Assembly: GCA_905234605.1 (NCBI GenBank)
Contig: CAJOIE010000005.1
Coordinates: forward strand, 107,951-171,950
Direction of reading: 5' to 3'
Length of the DNA: 64,000 nt
Source of the DNA: an uncultured Bacteroidaceae bacterium
GTDB taxonomy: Bacteria; Bacteroidota; Bacteroidia; Bacteroidales; Bacteroidaceae
The notes below the pieces were generated by a model that was given only the letters and a program-made list of their open reading frames with translations, was not told where the DNA came from and ran no database searches. Position numbers and translations under genes: made by a program. Of the stretch, positions 43,957 through 54,180 are shown piece after piece. Numbering within the stretch: position 1 is the first letter of the stretch; each line of letters starts with the position of its first letter.

Positions 43957-46900
43957 CTACCGTGTGAGCATGAACTTCATGTTGAAGCCGAAGTCCTGAG
44001 TGATGGTGGGGTATGAAGACGATGAGAGCAGAGGATCGCTGCGCTGGAAGTCGTAGTAGAGTGAGCATGTGACGTAGCGGCTCATGGTGTAGTCGGCAGC
44101 AAATGAGGCCTTGATGGCGCGGTTGCCTGTAGTGGCCTCGGAGAGCGACGTCTGTATGTTGCGCGTTATGGCATCCTGACTGCGGAGCGAGAAGTCGAAA
44201 CGCAGGTTGAGGTCGTGGGCAAAGCCGCGTGTCTGTGTGCGCGCTGCAGCTGTCTGGCTGTTGCTCTCCTGGCTGGCGGCCCGTGCACTGCCGCTGCGCG
44301 CACGGCTCTTGGCAGCGGCTCGCTGTGTGGCACTGCGTGAGGAATAGAGCGAGCTGAACTTGAAGTCGTTGATCTTATAGCCCCAGCCAATGACTATGTC
44401 GTTGGACGATGCCTCGTTAATCTGCGCCGAGGTCATGGAGAGCGTGAGCACACGTGTGCGCCGCAGCTCTATCTTAGCCGTCATGTTGTTGCTGAAGGTG
44501 GCATTTAAGCCTATGAGCGGCGAGAAGGCCTCGTTGATGCTCACGGTGGAGATGTCGAACATGGACGATGGCAGATACTCGCCCGTAGTGGTGTTGAGAG
44601 CATATCCGCGGTCGTCGCCGTGCATGTATTCGACCCACGAGGAGTAGCTGTTGTAGGAGCCCACAGCATAGACGCTCTTGTAGGCATGTGTGAGGGTGAG
44701 GTTCTTTAGATGTTGGCGCACGAATGGCAGGTTGGATAGTCCCTTATAGCTCACGCTCCAGTTGGGGAGCATCTGCATGAGGCCGGGGAATATGTCGAGC
44801 GACGCGCCGTGAGGATTGTGTCCCGTGTAGGCCGCGAGGAAGGCGGGCACCATGACATCGGCACTATAGGTGTCCACCGTTCCGTTGGCAGGGTCGAATG
44901 TGCCGGTGTGCCCCACGCCAGCGGGATAGGTGGTGCCGGCGTAGCGTTGCTCCACACGGTCACGGAAGATGCCCAAGTAGTCCTGAAAGCGGCGGAAGGT
45001 CTCGCTGTCGTAGCCGTTAGCCGCATTGCCACGCGAGGTGAAGGCGGTGCGCAGGCTGATGGTGGTGATGTTGAACGACCCTGTCTGCGTCGTAGGGCTG
45101 CCCGCATACATATATTGTATGCTCTTGGCGGTGTTCATGGTGCGCGAAGCACTGAGGTCTATCTTGAAGTCGGGGAAGGGCTCAAGCGTGGCCTTGAGCT
45201 GGAGGTCGGCCGTGGTCGATGTGGTTGCCGGCGTTGCCACGCTGTCGCTGCTGAGGAGCCATCCTCTGTCGCGGGCACGGTCGATGTAGCCGTCGCCGAT
45301 GAGGCCGAAGGCAAAGTCGAGACCGGGGCTCATCATTCCGCCGAGCCGCCGCTGCCCGAGGGCATCGCCCACATCAGGCAGGAAGCCAGGGAGTGCCAGG
45401 GCGTAGGTGTTGCGGTAGCTGACTGACACGTTGCGCACCATCATGAGGAAGCGTGCGCCGGCCTGAGCCCACTTGTACCAGTTCTCATCCTCCAACTTGG
45501 GTTTTGCCTGCACGTTGATGCGGAGGCGCAAAGTCGCAGGTGCCTCCGCCTGGCCGACACTGTCGGCAACGGCAAGCGAAAGGCTGTCGGCAGCGGCAGC
45601 AAGCGTGTCCACCTCTGCTGGTGCGGGTGAGGCGGGCACCCCCTTTGGCCCGATGATGGCGATGGTGTTCTCGTCCACACGGCGGAAGCGCAAACGATAG
45701 GGCTTACCGTCGGCCGTGCGCGCGGTGACACGTATGCGCTTGCTCTTCTGCCCGTGAGTGAGCTGAATGGTGGAGTCCGGGTATACTTCCACCTCACTGG
45801 CAAAGCCGTTGGAGCGCCCCTTCTGCGGGCTGACACCACGTGCGTTGCTCTGCGGCTGTGCTGCCTGGTTGGCCAGTGCTTTCAGGGCTGTGCTGTCGCC
45901 TGCCGCTGCCTGCCGCTCGGCCTCGGCACGGGCGCGCGCTGCCTGCTGCTGCTCCCGCTGCCTCTGTGCGGCAGCTCGCTTGCGCTCTTGCTCGTTCTTG
46001 CGGGCTGCGCTCTTGACATTAGAAGCCGCGAAGCGGCGGTTGGCCTCTTTGAGGAATGCCCAGTGGTTGTAGAGCAGCTCCATGTTGAGCTTGCCCGAGA
46101 TGTTGGCCGTGCGCTGGCTGTTGATGTTGTTGCCCAGTGTGGAGCCGTCTTGCAGCTCCGCGCCACGCCGCCACGAGTAGGTGGCCTGATAGGAGCCGTC
46201 GGCCGACAGCCAGTCGAAGGCAGGCACCTTCTCCAGCGGCAGCTTGTAGGACAGCTGCGCCGTCTGCTGATAGTCGAGCGGCGTGCCCCACGAGAGTATG
46301 CTGTGACGCACCGAGTCCTTCCATGCCTCATAGCGGTCAGGATAGAGTGCACGGTTGACGGGCGTGTAGGGCTCCTCTATCTCGGCATGCGTGGCACTCT
46401 GGAAGGAGAAGTGCAACGCGCGCGTGAAGTCCCACCGCAGGCTGAAGTCGCGGTTCCAGAGGAACGACGGTGTCCATCGCACAGGTATTGCCGTGGGCGC
46501 GTCGAGGTTGTCCATGTCGCGCTCCTGTATCTCGTAGTACTGTCGCACGATGTCGGTGTTGAAGGCTATGCTCTGCGGAGCGAAGCTGAAGTTCTGCGCC
46601 TTCACTATCTCGAGCCACTTGGACTTCGACTTCAGTGCCTTGAAAGGCTCCCATGCCTTCCAGTTGGGCGACCAGGCGTAGTTCATGCCTGCGCGCCATG
46701 TCTGCTCATGCTCGTAGACCGTGGTCTCGCCCGTGTTGTCGGTGCTGGTGCGGGAGTAGTTGAAGGTGAAGTTGGCAGGGTCGTAGGGCATGGGGTGCTT
46801 GCGCGTGGCAATATTGAGGCGCACTCCCGTCAGCGACAGGTTGCGCGACACCTGCTTGCGCGTGGTGAGCGACGTGATGCTGTCGCGCTCATGCTGTGTC

Positions 46901-49900
46901 GTGGCGGCATCGAGGGCATCGGAGAGCAACATGTCGGTGTCGAGAGGATTATACTTCGGCGACACCGTCTCCCGCGCGTAACTGTAATATAGCGGCATGT
47001 TGAGGCGTGCCTGCGGCGGCAGCAGCTTGCCGAGGTCGACCTGCGTGGTGATGGTGTACTCGCGTGTGTCGTCGTTGCTGCGCTCGGCCACGCTCTGCTC
47101 TATGCCCCCGAAGCCGGCACGCTCTATGTGCCCTTGCAGGCTGACACTGCCCAGGTCGGACAACTGCACGTTGAGCGACGCCTGCGCAGCCCAGCCGCCG
47201 TCGTTGGAGAACTCCTGCAGGCGCAGCTCGTTGGCCCACACCTCGACACTCTTCACCGTGCGGCTGTTGTTGCGCACACCTATCATAATAGTCTTCACCT
47301 CGCCCAGCGTGGGGTTGCCCATCACGGCAATGCGGTTGTTGGGGCTGTCGGAGTCGTAGACGCTGTATTCCTGGTTGTAGGATGCCGTTCCGAGGCTCTT
47401 GTCGCGGTTGCGGTTCTTCTTCAGGGCAGTGAACTTGTCGAGGTCGATGTCTATCATATTAGCCTGCGGCCACACGGCACGGCTGTCGGCAGCCGAGTAG
47501 CGGTCATAGTGCCCCTCGGGCGTGAGCGTCAGAGGCACCTCATACTCGTAGTAGTTGCTGCGATAGTCCGAGCCAATGCGTATGAAGAGCGACGTCTCGC
47601 CGTCGTGCAGGTCGGTGACATCGGAGGCCAGGGCATTGGCATGAACAAAGAGCTGCAAGTGGCGATACTGGCGCATGTCGTAGCGGCAGTTCTTGAACAC
47701 GGCACGCGCATCGCCCGGCGTGAGCCCCTTGGCAATGAGTGCCAGAGCCTGCTCGTTCTCCTCCATGAGCTGCGTGTTGCTCGGGTCGGTCACACGGCTG
47801 ATGCCTGGGGGCAGGATGTAGTTCACGGGGAGTTTCTCATTGTTCTCCTCCAGACTCACGGCACCCACCTCGAGCAGTCCGCCGCCCGATGCCGAGCCGC
47901 CGGCATAGAGGCTCTGCTCATACACGCGCCAGTCGGCCTGCACAAGGTCGAGGGTGGCAAAACGCAGTATGACAGGTTTGGAGAAGCCCGTGAGATACAT
48001 GCGCATGAAGCGGATGGAAGTGAAATCGGTGATGCCGCCGACGGCGCGCTCAAACTCAGCCAGAGGAATGCGGAACTGGAACCATCGCTCGGTGCGGTCC
48101 TTCGAGCCATTGCGCAACGTTGGTGTTATGCGACGAATGTCGGCTATGTAGTTTTGCCCCACGACGGTGTCGGAAGGGTGTATGCTGACGTGATACTGGA
48201 AATACTTCTCATACTCGTTGAGCGTGTAGTCCTGATTGATGTCCTCCACGTCGGGCGTAGTCTTGTAGGCCGTCTCGTAGCTCTCGGGCGAGTTGTCGGT
48301 GTCGGGCGAGTTGCCTTCGGGCATATTGATGCGCTTGTAGCGTTGCAGGATGCCCACACGGTCACGGTCGAAGTCGGAGCCGCGGTAGTAGTGGTAGTCG
48401 TCGCCGGCAGGGTCGGCAGCTATGCTGTCGAACACCTGTGCCGACACACGTCCCTGTATGGCTGACAGATAGTCGGCATAGGCACCATAGGTGCGCTCCT
48501 GCTCGCTGTTGAGGCCGTTGAGGCCGACATCCTGCCGTGCACGTGCACCGCCCTCGTTGTTGAAGGCATAGGTGACACTGGTGCTCGTGGGCACCCGCCC
48601 CCACACGGTCTCCGCGTAGTAGCGCGCGTCGTCGTCGATGGGCAGGCCGCTCTCGTAGAACTTCTTGCCATCGCGCAACACGTCCTCCGACACCTCGCCC
48701 AGGTCGATGTATAGCTCACCGCCATAGGAAGGGTCGTCGCCGGAATAGAGGAAGGGGTCGAGCATCCAGAACTCTATGTACTCAATGTTCTGCGCCTCAA
48801 AGTCGGGATTGTCCATCTTGCGCATCATGCCTCCCCAGTTCTCGGCCGGCCGCGTCAGGTGGCCATCGGTGTCGAGGTCGGGGTTTAGGTTGTAGGCACC
48901 ACGCTCCGAGGGGTAGTAGGCCAGGTTGAGCACATTGAGCGACGCAGCCTGCGAGTAGCTCGTCTGTGTCTTTTGCGGATAGAGTTCACGCTCGAACACC
49001 TCGCGCACATAGTGGTTCGACAATTGCTCAAGGTCGCTCTTGATGTGTGCAGGTGTCAGCGACGAGCTGCGGCGCGTGAATATGGGGTCGATGTAGTACC
49101 ATGCCAGCAGGGCGCGCTGATAGCCTGAACGCACGTCGTTCAGCAGGTGCGCTCCGGCAAAGGGAGTAGGCACCGACGACATCATCCATGCCTGCGGCGA
49201 CGAGATGCTGTAGCGCGTCTTGGTGTTCTCGAAGTCGTCCATATACGACGCGCCACCCTGCACACTGCCGTTCTGCCCTGCAATGAGCTGCGCGAAGTCG
49301 GCACTGAAGGCTATCTGCGAGGGGGCGGTGAAGTTGAGGAAAGGCACTGCGTTGAGGGCATTGGTGAGCCACTGGGCCTCCTGCTTCCAGTCCATGTGTA
49401 GGCCCCACAGAGTGTTGCGCAGCGGCTCGGAGCCCATGCTCACCTTGGTGGTGAGCGGTTGCTCATTGAGATACTGCAAGGTGCCGCCCAGAGTGAAGTT
49501 GCGCGAGAACTGGTAGTCCCAGTTGAGGCCGAGCATGGTCTTGCGCTGCATGCCGTAGACGTCGTTGCTCTCCACGCTGGCATCAATCTTGGTGCCGGCA
49601 TCGATGAGGCTCTGGTTGATGATGGTCACGATGCCCATGGAGTAGTCCACGCGGTAGTCGACATTCTCCGTGAGTGCCACGCCGCCGGCCGTGACGTGCA
49701 CAGAGCCTTGCGCTATGTTGGTGGCACCAAGGTCTATCTCGGCACCATTTGTGCCTTTATAGCGTCCGGTGAGCAAGAACTTGTTCTGCTCCGCTATCTG
49801 CCGTGCCACGGTCTTGGTGCTGTCATAGAGAGCATCGAAGCAGTAGCGGTCGGCCACGGCATCGTCGCCAATCCACTGGCGCAGGTTGTCGCCGAAAGGC

Positions 49901-51687
49901 TCGGCCACGGGGAAGATGATGCGGCCGCGCGAGATGGTGTAGCCCTCCACGTAGTCGAACTGCCCGTCGGCATTGGCACGCGAGTTGGCATCCAAACGGT
50001 CGAGACCCATGGCGCGCAGCAGAGGCGTGCCCTTGAGAGCAGCCTCGGGCAGGTAGGTCTGGTAGACGCCGGCCGTGTCGTTCTGGTACTTGATGTCGAG
50101 GCGGAACTTTTCGCGCTGCGTGCTGGTGGCTCCAAGCGCGTAGACGTTGCGCATCATGAGCGGCCACGACCCCATGGAGGGCGACGTGCTGGTGGGCTTG
50201 AGCACCTTGACGAAGAGTGCCTGGGTGTTGTCGGTGAGGTCGGAGGCGAACTCGCCCACCTGGTATGTGCGGCCGCCGAGGGTGTACTCGAAGGCTACGG
50301 CGAGCACCTCGTCGGTCTGTAGCTCGAAGTTGAGCGAGACGTAGCCTAATGCCGTGTTGAGCGTATACTCGGAAGCAGAGAGCAGGCGTGCACTCTGGAG
50401 CTTCTCATAGTCGCTGCCGCCGGCCACACCGTCGATGGCGTCGAGAGTGGTGGTGGCCATGCTGATGTCGCGTGCGGCGGCATATTGCTGCAAGAGCTCA
50501 TCATAGAGCGTGTTGGCACGGTTGTAGGGCCATGCGTCGTCGGTGGCACGCTGCCAGTGGCTGTTGCTGAGGTGGGCCGTCTCGCCCAGGTCGGTCAGTG
50601 CTATGATGTTGCGGTTGTTCTGTGTCTGCGAGGTCTTGTTGGTCACCCACAGCTCCACACGCTTGAGGGTGATGCCGCTGGCTATGGTGGGCAGCGTGCG
50701 CATCCATCGGTCGTAGTTGTCACGGAAGTAGTGGGAGAGCCAGAAGTGGCGGTTTTCTTCGTAGTCCACTGCCGCTATCTCATAGTTGGTGGTCTGCGCG
50801 CCGCCTTTTGAGCTGACACTGCGCGATGCCGACTTCTTCTGGCTGACCACCGTCTGAAGCTTGAGGCGACCAAACTGCAGGTCGGTGCGTATGCCGAAGA
50901 GGCTCGACACGCCGCGTATGAGCGTCGAGTTGGATGGCATCGACACGTTGCCTGCCTCTATGAGCTTGATGATTTCATCCTCCTTGCCGTCGTACTTGAG
51001 GCGCATCTGCTGTGCATCGAAGTCGAAGGTGGCGTCGGTGTTGTAGTTGATGTTCATGTTCACCTTATCACCCACGCGGCCTGTGAGCGAGAGGTTGATT
51101 TTCTCGTCGAAGTCGAAGCCGAAGGTGCTGCGGCGGTTGGCGGCGAGCGACGGGTTGTTGACGCGGCGCAGGTTGGCACCCATCTTGAGCTCGGCCGAGC
51201 CCTGGGTGCGTATGCTCACGCCACCCGGGCCGAAGATCTTCTCTGCCGGTCCGAGGTCGAAGTTCATGTCGGTGAAGTCGAAGCGGCTCTGTCCTTCGCT
51301 CTCGTAGGCCTCAGTGTTCTTGCGGCGGAAGTAGCCGCGGAAGGCACGTCGCAGGCTCCAGTCCTGATATTCCTGCGGAGTCATGAGGATGGGCGTGCTG
51401 AGGTAGCCGCCGAGTGGAGCACCGAGACGCACGCCCAGACGGTAGTTGCCTGTGAGGGAGTCCAGCTCCTCGGTCTGGATGATGTTGTCGGGTCTGCGCA
51501 AGGCTACTGCCGTGGTGTCGAGGTCGCTGACAGTGAGGGGTGCTGTGCGCTGCGGCACAGCGGCAGGCCCCTGGCGGCTGTCGGTGGGTCGCACCGGCGT
51601 CGCCACCTGTGCACACGCCAATGTGCCGAAGGCCACGAGCATGGCCGTCAGCAGCAGTAGTCGGTGTGCGCAGGACCTCATCGCCAT
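43957..51687 (-). CDS. sprA: SprA, outer-membrane translocon of the type IX secretion system
   Basis: 2576 residues, in the range of known SprA/Sov proteins, with a signal peptide (MAMRSCAHRLLLLTAMLVAF). Typical segments include YLSTPILMTPQEYQDWSLRR, RFDFTDMNFDLGPAEKIFGP, GGVSIRTQGSAELKMG and repeated beta-strand patterns along the whole length, ending in strands such as DFGFNMKFMLTR. SprA forms the giant beta-barrel in the outer membrane through which sorting-domain proteins leave the cell. An internal Ala/Gln/Arg-rich coiled coil (around RKNEQERKRAAAQRQREQQQ) is present. The gene follows ruvA by 5 nt, an arrangement also known from other Bacteroidetes, so the two are cotranscribed. The window also encodes several probable clients. 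Confidence 0.95.
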   Translation of the reverse strand: MAMRSCAHRLLLLTAMLVAFGTLACAQVATPVRPTDSRQGPAAVPQRTAPLTVSDLDTTAVALRRPDNIIQTEELDSLTGNYRLGVRLGAPLGGYLSTPILMTPQEYQDWSLRRAFRGYFRRKNTEAYESEGQSRFDFTDMNFDLGPAEKIFGPGGVSIRTQGSAELKMGANLRRVNNPSLAANRRSTFGFDFDEKINLSLTGRVGDKVNMNINYNTDATFDFDAQQMRLKYDGKEDEIIKLIEAGNVSMPSNSTLIRGVSSLFGIRTDLQFGRLKLQTVVSQKKSASRSVSSKGGAQTTNYEIAAVDYEENRHFWLSHYFRDNYDRWMRTLPTIASGITLKRVELWVTNKTSQTQNNRNIIALTDLGETAHLSNSHWQRATDDAWPYNRANTLYDELLQQYAAARDISMATTTLDAIDGVAGGSDYEKLQSARLLSASEYTLNTALGYVSLNFELQTDEVLAVAFEYTLGGRTYQVGEFASDLTDNTQALFVKVLKPTSTSPSMGSWPLMMRNVYALGATSTQREKFRLDIKYQNDTAGVYQTYLPEAALKGTPLLRAMGLDRLDANSRANADGQFDYVEGYTISRGRIIFPVAEPFGDNLRQWIGDDAVADRYCFDALYDSTKTVARQIAEQNKFLLTGRYKGTNGAEIDLGATNIAQGSVHVTAGGVALTENVDYRVDYSMGIVTIINQSLIDAGTKIDASVESNDVYGMQRKTMLGLNWDYQFSRNFTLGGTLQYLNEQPLTTKVSMGSEPLRNTLWGLHMDWKQEAQWLTNALNAVPFLNFTAPSQIAFSADFAQLIAGQNGSVQGGASYMDDFENTKTRYSISSPQAWMMSSVPTPFAGAHLLNDVRSGYQRALLAWYYIDPIFTRRSSSLTPAHIKSDLEQLSNHYVREVFERELYPQKTQTSYSQAASLNVLNLAYYPSERGAYNLNPDLDTDGHLTRPAENWGGMMRKMDNPDFEAQNIEYIEFWMLDPFLYSGDDPSYGGELYIDLGEVSEDVLRDGKKFYESGLPIDDDARYYAETVWGRVPTSTSVTYAFNNEGGARARQDVGLNGLNSEQERTYGAYADYLSAIQGRVSAQVFDSIAADPAGDDYHYYRGSDFDRDRVGILQRYKRINMPEGNSPDTDNSPESYETAYKTTPDVEDINQDYTLNEYEKYFQYHVSIHPSDTVVGQNYIADIRRITPTLRNGSKDRTERWFQFRIPLAEFERAVGGITDFTSIRFMRMYLTGFSKPVILRFATLDLVQADWRVYEQSLYAGGSASGGGLLEVGAVSLEENNEKLPVNYILPPGISRVTDPSNTQLMEENEQALALIAKGLTPGDARAVFKNCRYDMRQYRHLQLFVHANALASDVTDLHDGETSLFIRIGSDYRSNYYEYEVPLTLTPEGHYDRYSAADSRAVWPQANMIDIDLDKFTALKKNRNRDKSLGTASYNQEYSVYDSDSPNNRIAVMGNPTLGEVKTIMIGVRNNSRTVKSVEVWANELRLQEFSNDGGWAAQASLNVQLSDLGSVSLQGHIERAGFGGIEQSVAERSNDDTREYTITTQVDLGKLLPPQARLNMPLYYSYARETVSPKYNPLDTDMLLSDALDAATTQHERDSITSLTTRKQVSRNLSLTGVRLNIATRKHPMPYDPANFTFNYSRTSTDNTGETTVYEHEQTWRAGMNYAWSPNWKAWEPFKALKSKSKWLEIVKAQNFSFAPQSIAFNTDIVRQYYEIQERDMDNLDAPTAIPVRWTPSFLWNRDFSLRWDFTRALHFSFQSATHAEIEEPYTPVNRALYPDRYEAWKDSVRHSILSWGTPLDYQQTAQLSYKLPLEKVPAFDWLSADGSYQATYSWRRGAELQDGSTLGNNINSQRTANISGKLNMELLYNHWAFLKEANRRFAASNVKSAARKNEQERKRAAAQRQREQQQAARARAEAERQAAAGDSTALKALANQAAQPQSNARGVSPQKGRSNGFASEVEVYPDSTIQLTHGQKSKRIRVTARTADGKPYRLRFRRVDENTIAIIGPKGVPASPAPAEVDTLAAAADSLSLAVADSVGQAEAPATLRLRINVQAKPKLEDENWYKWAQAGARFLMMVRNVSVSYRNTYALALPGFLPDVGDALGQRRLGGMMSPGLDFAFGLIGDGYIDRARDRGWLLSSDSVATPATTSTTADLQLKATLEPFPDFKIDLSASRTMNTAKSIQYMYAGSPTTQTGSFNITTISLRTAFTSRGNAANGYDSETFRRFQDYLGIFRDRVEQRYAGTTYPAGVGHTGTFDPANGTVDTYSADVMVPAFLAAYTGHNPHGASLDIFPGLMQMLPNWSVSYKGLSNLPFVRQHLKNLTLTHAYKSVYAVGSYNSYSSWVEYMHGDDRGYALNTTTGEYLPSSMFDISTVSINEAFSPLIGLNATFSNNMTAKIELRRTRVLTLSMTSAQINEASSNDIVIGWGYKINDFKFSSLYSSRSATQRAAAKSRARSGSARAASQESNSQTAAARTQTRGFAHDLNLRFDFSLRSQDAITRNIQTSLSEATTGNRAIKASFAADYTMSRYVTCSLYYDFQRSDPLLSSSSYPTITQDFGFNMKFMLTR

Positions 51688-51692
51688 AGAGT

Positions 51693-52295
51693 TTACAACA
51701 TCTTGAGTGCCAGCTTGATGACACGTTCCACAGTGGCATCGGGCTCGGCACGCAGTATGCCCACGACGGCTTTCTGCGACGGTGCCGGCGAGAAGCCCAG
51801 CATGGTGAGCGCTGCCACAGCCTCATCCACGAGCTCGGAGTTGGCCACGGGGGCTGCCTGCGCACTGCCGCCGGCCTGAGCATCGATGCCGAGGGCGGCC
51901 ACTTTGTCCTTCAGCTCCACGATGATGCGCTGTGCGGTCTTGGCACCTATGCCCTTGGCGGCTTTGAGCATACGCTCGTCGCCACGCACAATAGTGTCGC
52001 ACAGCTCGGCCGCCGTCATGCCGCTGAGTATGACGCGGGCCGACTGCGGGCCTACGCCGCTGACCGACGTGAGCAGGAGGAAGAGCTCGCGCTCGGCCGG
52101 CGTGGCGAAGCCCCAGAGCGTGAAGGCATCCTCGCGGATGCTCTCCCACACATGGAGACGCACCTCGCCGCTTGCCGCCTGGATGGCGGTGTAGGTGTTG
52201 AGGGTGATATTCAGACCATAGCCCACCCCATGAGCTTCGACGACGGCCATCGTCGGGGTCAGGCTTGCTATTGTGCCACGGATGTACTCTATCAT
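51693..52295 (-). CDS. ruvA: Holliday junction branch-migration protein RuvA
   Basis: 200 residues, normal length. The N-terminal OB fold (MIEYIRGTIASLTPTMAVVE, HGVGYGLNIT) binds the junction; two helix-hairpin-helix motifs are visible (LLTSVSGVGPQSARVILSGM and AAKGIGAKTAQRIIVELKDK); the C-terminal domain III (LVDEAVAALTMLGFSP ... AVVGIL) contacts RuvB. It acts in the cytoplasm in recombinational repair. sprA lies 5 nt downstream. The leader region 52296-52509 contains the palindromic repeats and no gene. Confidence 0.97.
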   Translation of the reverse strand: MIEYIRGTIASLTPTMAVVEAHGVGYGLNITLNTYTAIQAASGEVRLHVWESIREDAFTLWGFATPAERELFLLLTSVSGVGPQSARVILSGMTAAELCDTIVRGDERMLKAAKGIGAKTAQRIIVELKDKVAALGIDAQAGGSAQAAPVANSELVDEAVAALTMLGFSPAPSQKAVVGILRAEPDATVERVIKLALKML

Positions 52296-52370
52296 AACTA
52301 TTAACTAACGCGCACGTGCGGTTATTATTGTAGCACCGTGCCAGAAAACACCTGTCAGAGTGGATGCCGC

Positions 52371-52429
52371 CACCCTGCATGATGCACGCAAACACCATGC
52401 AGGGTGAACGGTCGTCACCATGCAGGGTG
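52371..52429. repeat. cluster of three CACCATGCAGGGTG-type repeats
   Basis: CACCCTGCATGATG at 52371-52384 (one mismatch), and exact CACCATGCAGGGTG at 52393-52406 and 52416-52429, each followed by AACG. They sit between the kinase gene and ruvA. Confidence 0.75.
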
Positions 52430-52435
52430 AACGCA

Positions 52436-52475
52436 AACACCCTGCACCCTCTCGCGAAAGAGGATGCAGGGTGTT
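52436..52475 (-). terminator. repeat-derived hairpin after the first kinase gene
   Basis: AACACCCTGCA (52436-52446) / TGCAGGGTGTT (52465-52475) with an inner CCTCT / AGAGG stem and one mismatch. It lies just downstream of the kinase stop at 52510 on the minus strand and ends in TTTG, so it may act as a terminator. Confidence 0.55.
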
Positions 52476-52509
52476 GCTGCAAGTATGTGCAGGGGCGTGA
52501 GTCCCTACG

Positions 52510-54180
52510 CTATGGTGTGAACGGACGGTCCATGCGGTCGATATAGGATATGCTTATCGGCACGTCGGACGGCAGATCCAGCTTGGAGCGTATAGCAGCT
52601 GCGTTGCCAGCGGCTACCGCCTTGAGGCTCGAGGGCAAATCGGAGCGCGACACTTCCTCGTAGCGCACGGTGCATGACACGCCGTTGCCGCTGACAGCTA
52701 TGCGTGTGCACTTCACGCCCAGCTCTATCTGGAAGGGCACCTGCGCGCTCTCCACCTTGGCCTTCCACGCTGCTGCACGGCGGGCTTCTTCGGCACGACG
52801 AGCCTCTTCAGCACGACGGATCACCTCCTGCCGCTCAGCCTCGGCGCGGCGTTCCTCCTCAGCCTGTCGGGCTGCTTCGGCCTTGCGTGCGGCCTCCTGC
52901 TCGGCGGCGATGCGTGTCTGCTCGGCAGCAACTTCCGTGCCGTCTTCCACCTCTTCGGCAGGAACTTCTTCGGCATCAGCACTTTCGTCCACGACCACTA
53001 AGGCTGTAGTGTCGAGCAGGGCGGCAGCATCGCTCTTGCCACCAGCCATGCCATTACGCACAAACCATGCTATGAAGAAGCCCACCAACATCAGGGCAAA
53101 GAAGATGAGCGTGTTGCGCATTGCGCTACTGCCTTCGCCCGTCCCGCCAGCCGTCGGTTTCTTTTTGCCCGACGGGCTGACAGGTTCCTGTCCAGGTGTC
53201 ACAATGGCTGCGGGGTTGGGCTTGTCTTTCTTCTTGACGGATGATGGACCGTCGCCGATGATGGTCTCCTCGCCGGTGCCGGCAGGAGTCGCCTTGCCCT
53301 GCAGACGCTGGCGTACCTCTGCCACGCTCTGGGGGCGCTCACTGCGGCGCAGGGTCATCATCCATAGGATGAGGTTGCGCATATCCTGACTAACAGATGC
53401 AGGAAAGTCGAAAGCCTCACTCTTCTCGTCGAAGATGGTCGACGGCAGAGGCGGCTTGTGGCCGGTGAGCAGGTTGTAGAGCGTGGCACCGAGAGCATAG
53501 AGGTCGGTCCAGGGGCCTATCTTGTCGATGTTCTGCTCCACCTGCTCGCTCGGTGCATAGCCCTGCGTGTAGGCCAGTGCCGACGATGTGGAAGCTCCCG
53601 ACGTGGGGTCGAACTGCTTGCTGGCACCAAAGTCGATGAGGGTTATGTTGCCGAGGCGATCCACCAGTATGTTGGCCGGCTTAAGGTCGAGATGCTGCAG
53701 GTGGAGGGCATGAATGGTGTCGAGCGCATCGAGCACTTGGGGGAGTATCTTGTGCACCTGCGACTCCGAGAGCGGGCCGTGCTTCTTGATGTATGATGCC
53801 AGCGACTCGCCATCGATGAGGTCCATGACATAGTAGGCTGTACCGTTCTCCTTGAAGAGGTCGTGGATGCGCACTATGTGCTCGTTGCGCAGGGCACGCA
53901 TGCGCTTGGCCTCCTTCATGAACTTCTGTAGCTGGCTGTCGAACTGGTCGCGGTTCTGCATGGTGCTGGCACGCACGGTCTGCGAGCCTGTCTCTCGCTC
54001 GGAGACTCCCTTCATGTAGAACTCCTTGATGGCGAGCTTGTCGCCCAGCTCGGTGTGGGTGACAACGTAGGTGTTGCCGAAACCGCCCGATGCAAGGTAG
54101 GAGTCAATGCGATATGTGTTGTGGAGTATGGTGCCCTCGGGCAACATCTCGCGTATGTCTATTTTCTTGTCCTCAGTCAT
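52510..54180 (-). CDS. membrane-anchored Ser/Thr protein kinase (Hanks type)
   Basis: 556 residues. The kinase domain lies at about 20-290: Gly-rich loop ASGGFGNTYVV (30-40), catalytic Lys52 in AIKEF, catalytic loop HLDLKPAN (Asp165, with Leu in place of the Arg of HRD), metal motif DFG (183-185), and activation segment ending AYTQGYAPSEQVEQN. A Pro/Lys linker leads to a membrane span (LIFFALMLVGFFIAWFV, about 350-375), then an acidic stretch, a long Ala/Glu/Arg coiled coil (EEERRAEAERQEVIRRAEEA) and a C-terminal folded tail outside the cytoplasm. The start overlaps the PP2C stop by 4 nt (ATGA). It is a paralogue of the kinase at 60777-62087. Targets probably include the FHA proteins next to it, as an inference. 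Confidence 0.93.
   Translation of the reverse strand: MTEDKKIDIREMLPEGTILHNTYRIDSYLASGGFGNTYVVTHTELGDKLAIKEFYMKGVSERETGSQTVRASTMQNRDQFDSQLQKFMKEAKRMRALRNEHIVRIHDLFKENGTAYYVMDLIDGESLASYIKKHGPLSESQVHKILPQVLDALDTIHALHLQHLDLKPANILVDRLGNITLIDFGASKQFDPTSGASTSSALAYTQGYAPSEQVEQNIDKIGPWTDLYALGATLYNLLTGHKPPLPSTIFDEKSEAFDFPASVSQDMRNLILWMMTLRRSERPQSVAEVRQRLQGKATPAGTGEETIIGDGPSSVKKKDKPNPAAIVTPGQEPVSPSGKKKPTAGGTGEGSSAMRNTLIFFALMLVGFFIAWFVRNGMAGGKSDAAALLDTTALVVVDESADAEEVPAEEVEDGTEVAAEQTRIAAEQEAARKAEAARQAEEERRAEAERQEVIRRAEEARRAEEARRAAAWKAKVESAQVPFQIELGVKCTRIAVSGNGVSCTVRYEEVSRSDLPSSLKAVAAGNAAAIRSKLDLPSDVPISISYIDRMDRPFTP

Noticed and set aside
45754..46992. 412-codon open frame on the + strand
   Set aside because: Antisense to sprA; low-complexity Leu/Arg/Val content as expected from a shadow frame.
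47128..48465. 445-codon open frame on the + strand
   Set aside because: Antisense to sprA, with no recognisable protein features.
52510..54180. Kinase considered inactive because of HLD in place of HRD
   Set aside because: The catalytic Asp, the Lys of AIK and DFG are all present; Leu in this position is shared with the second kinase and fits a non-RD active kinase.
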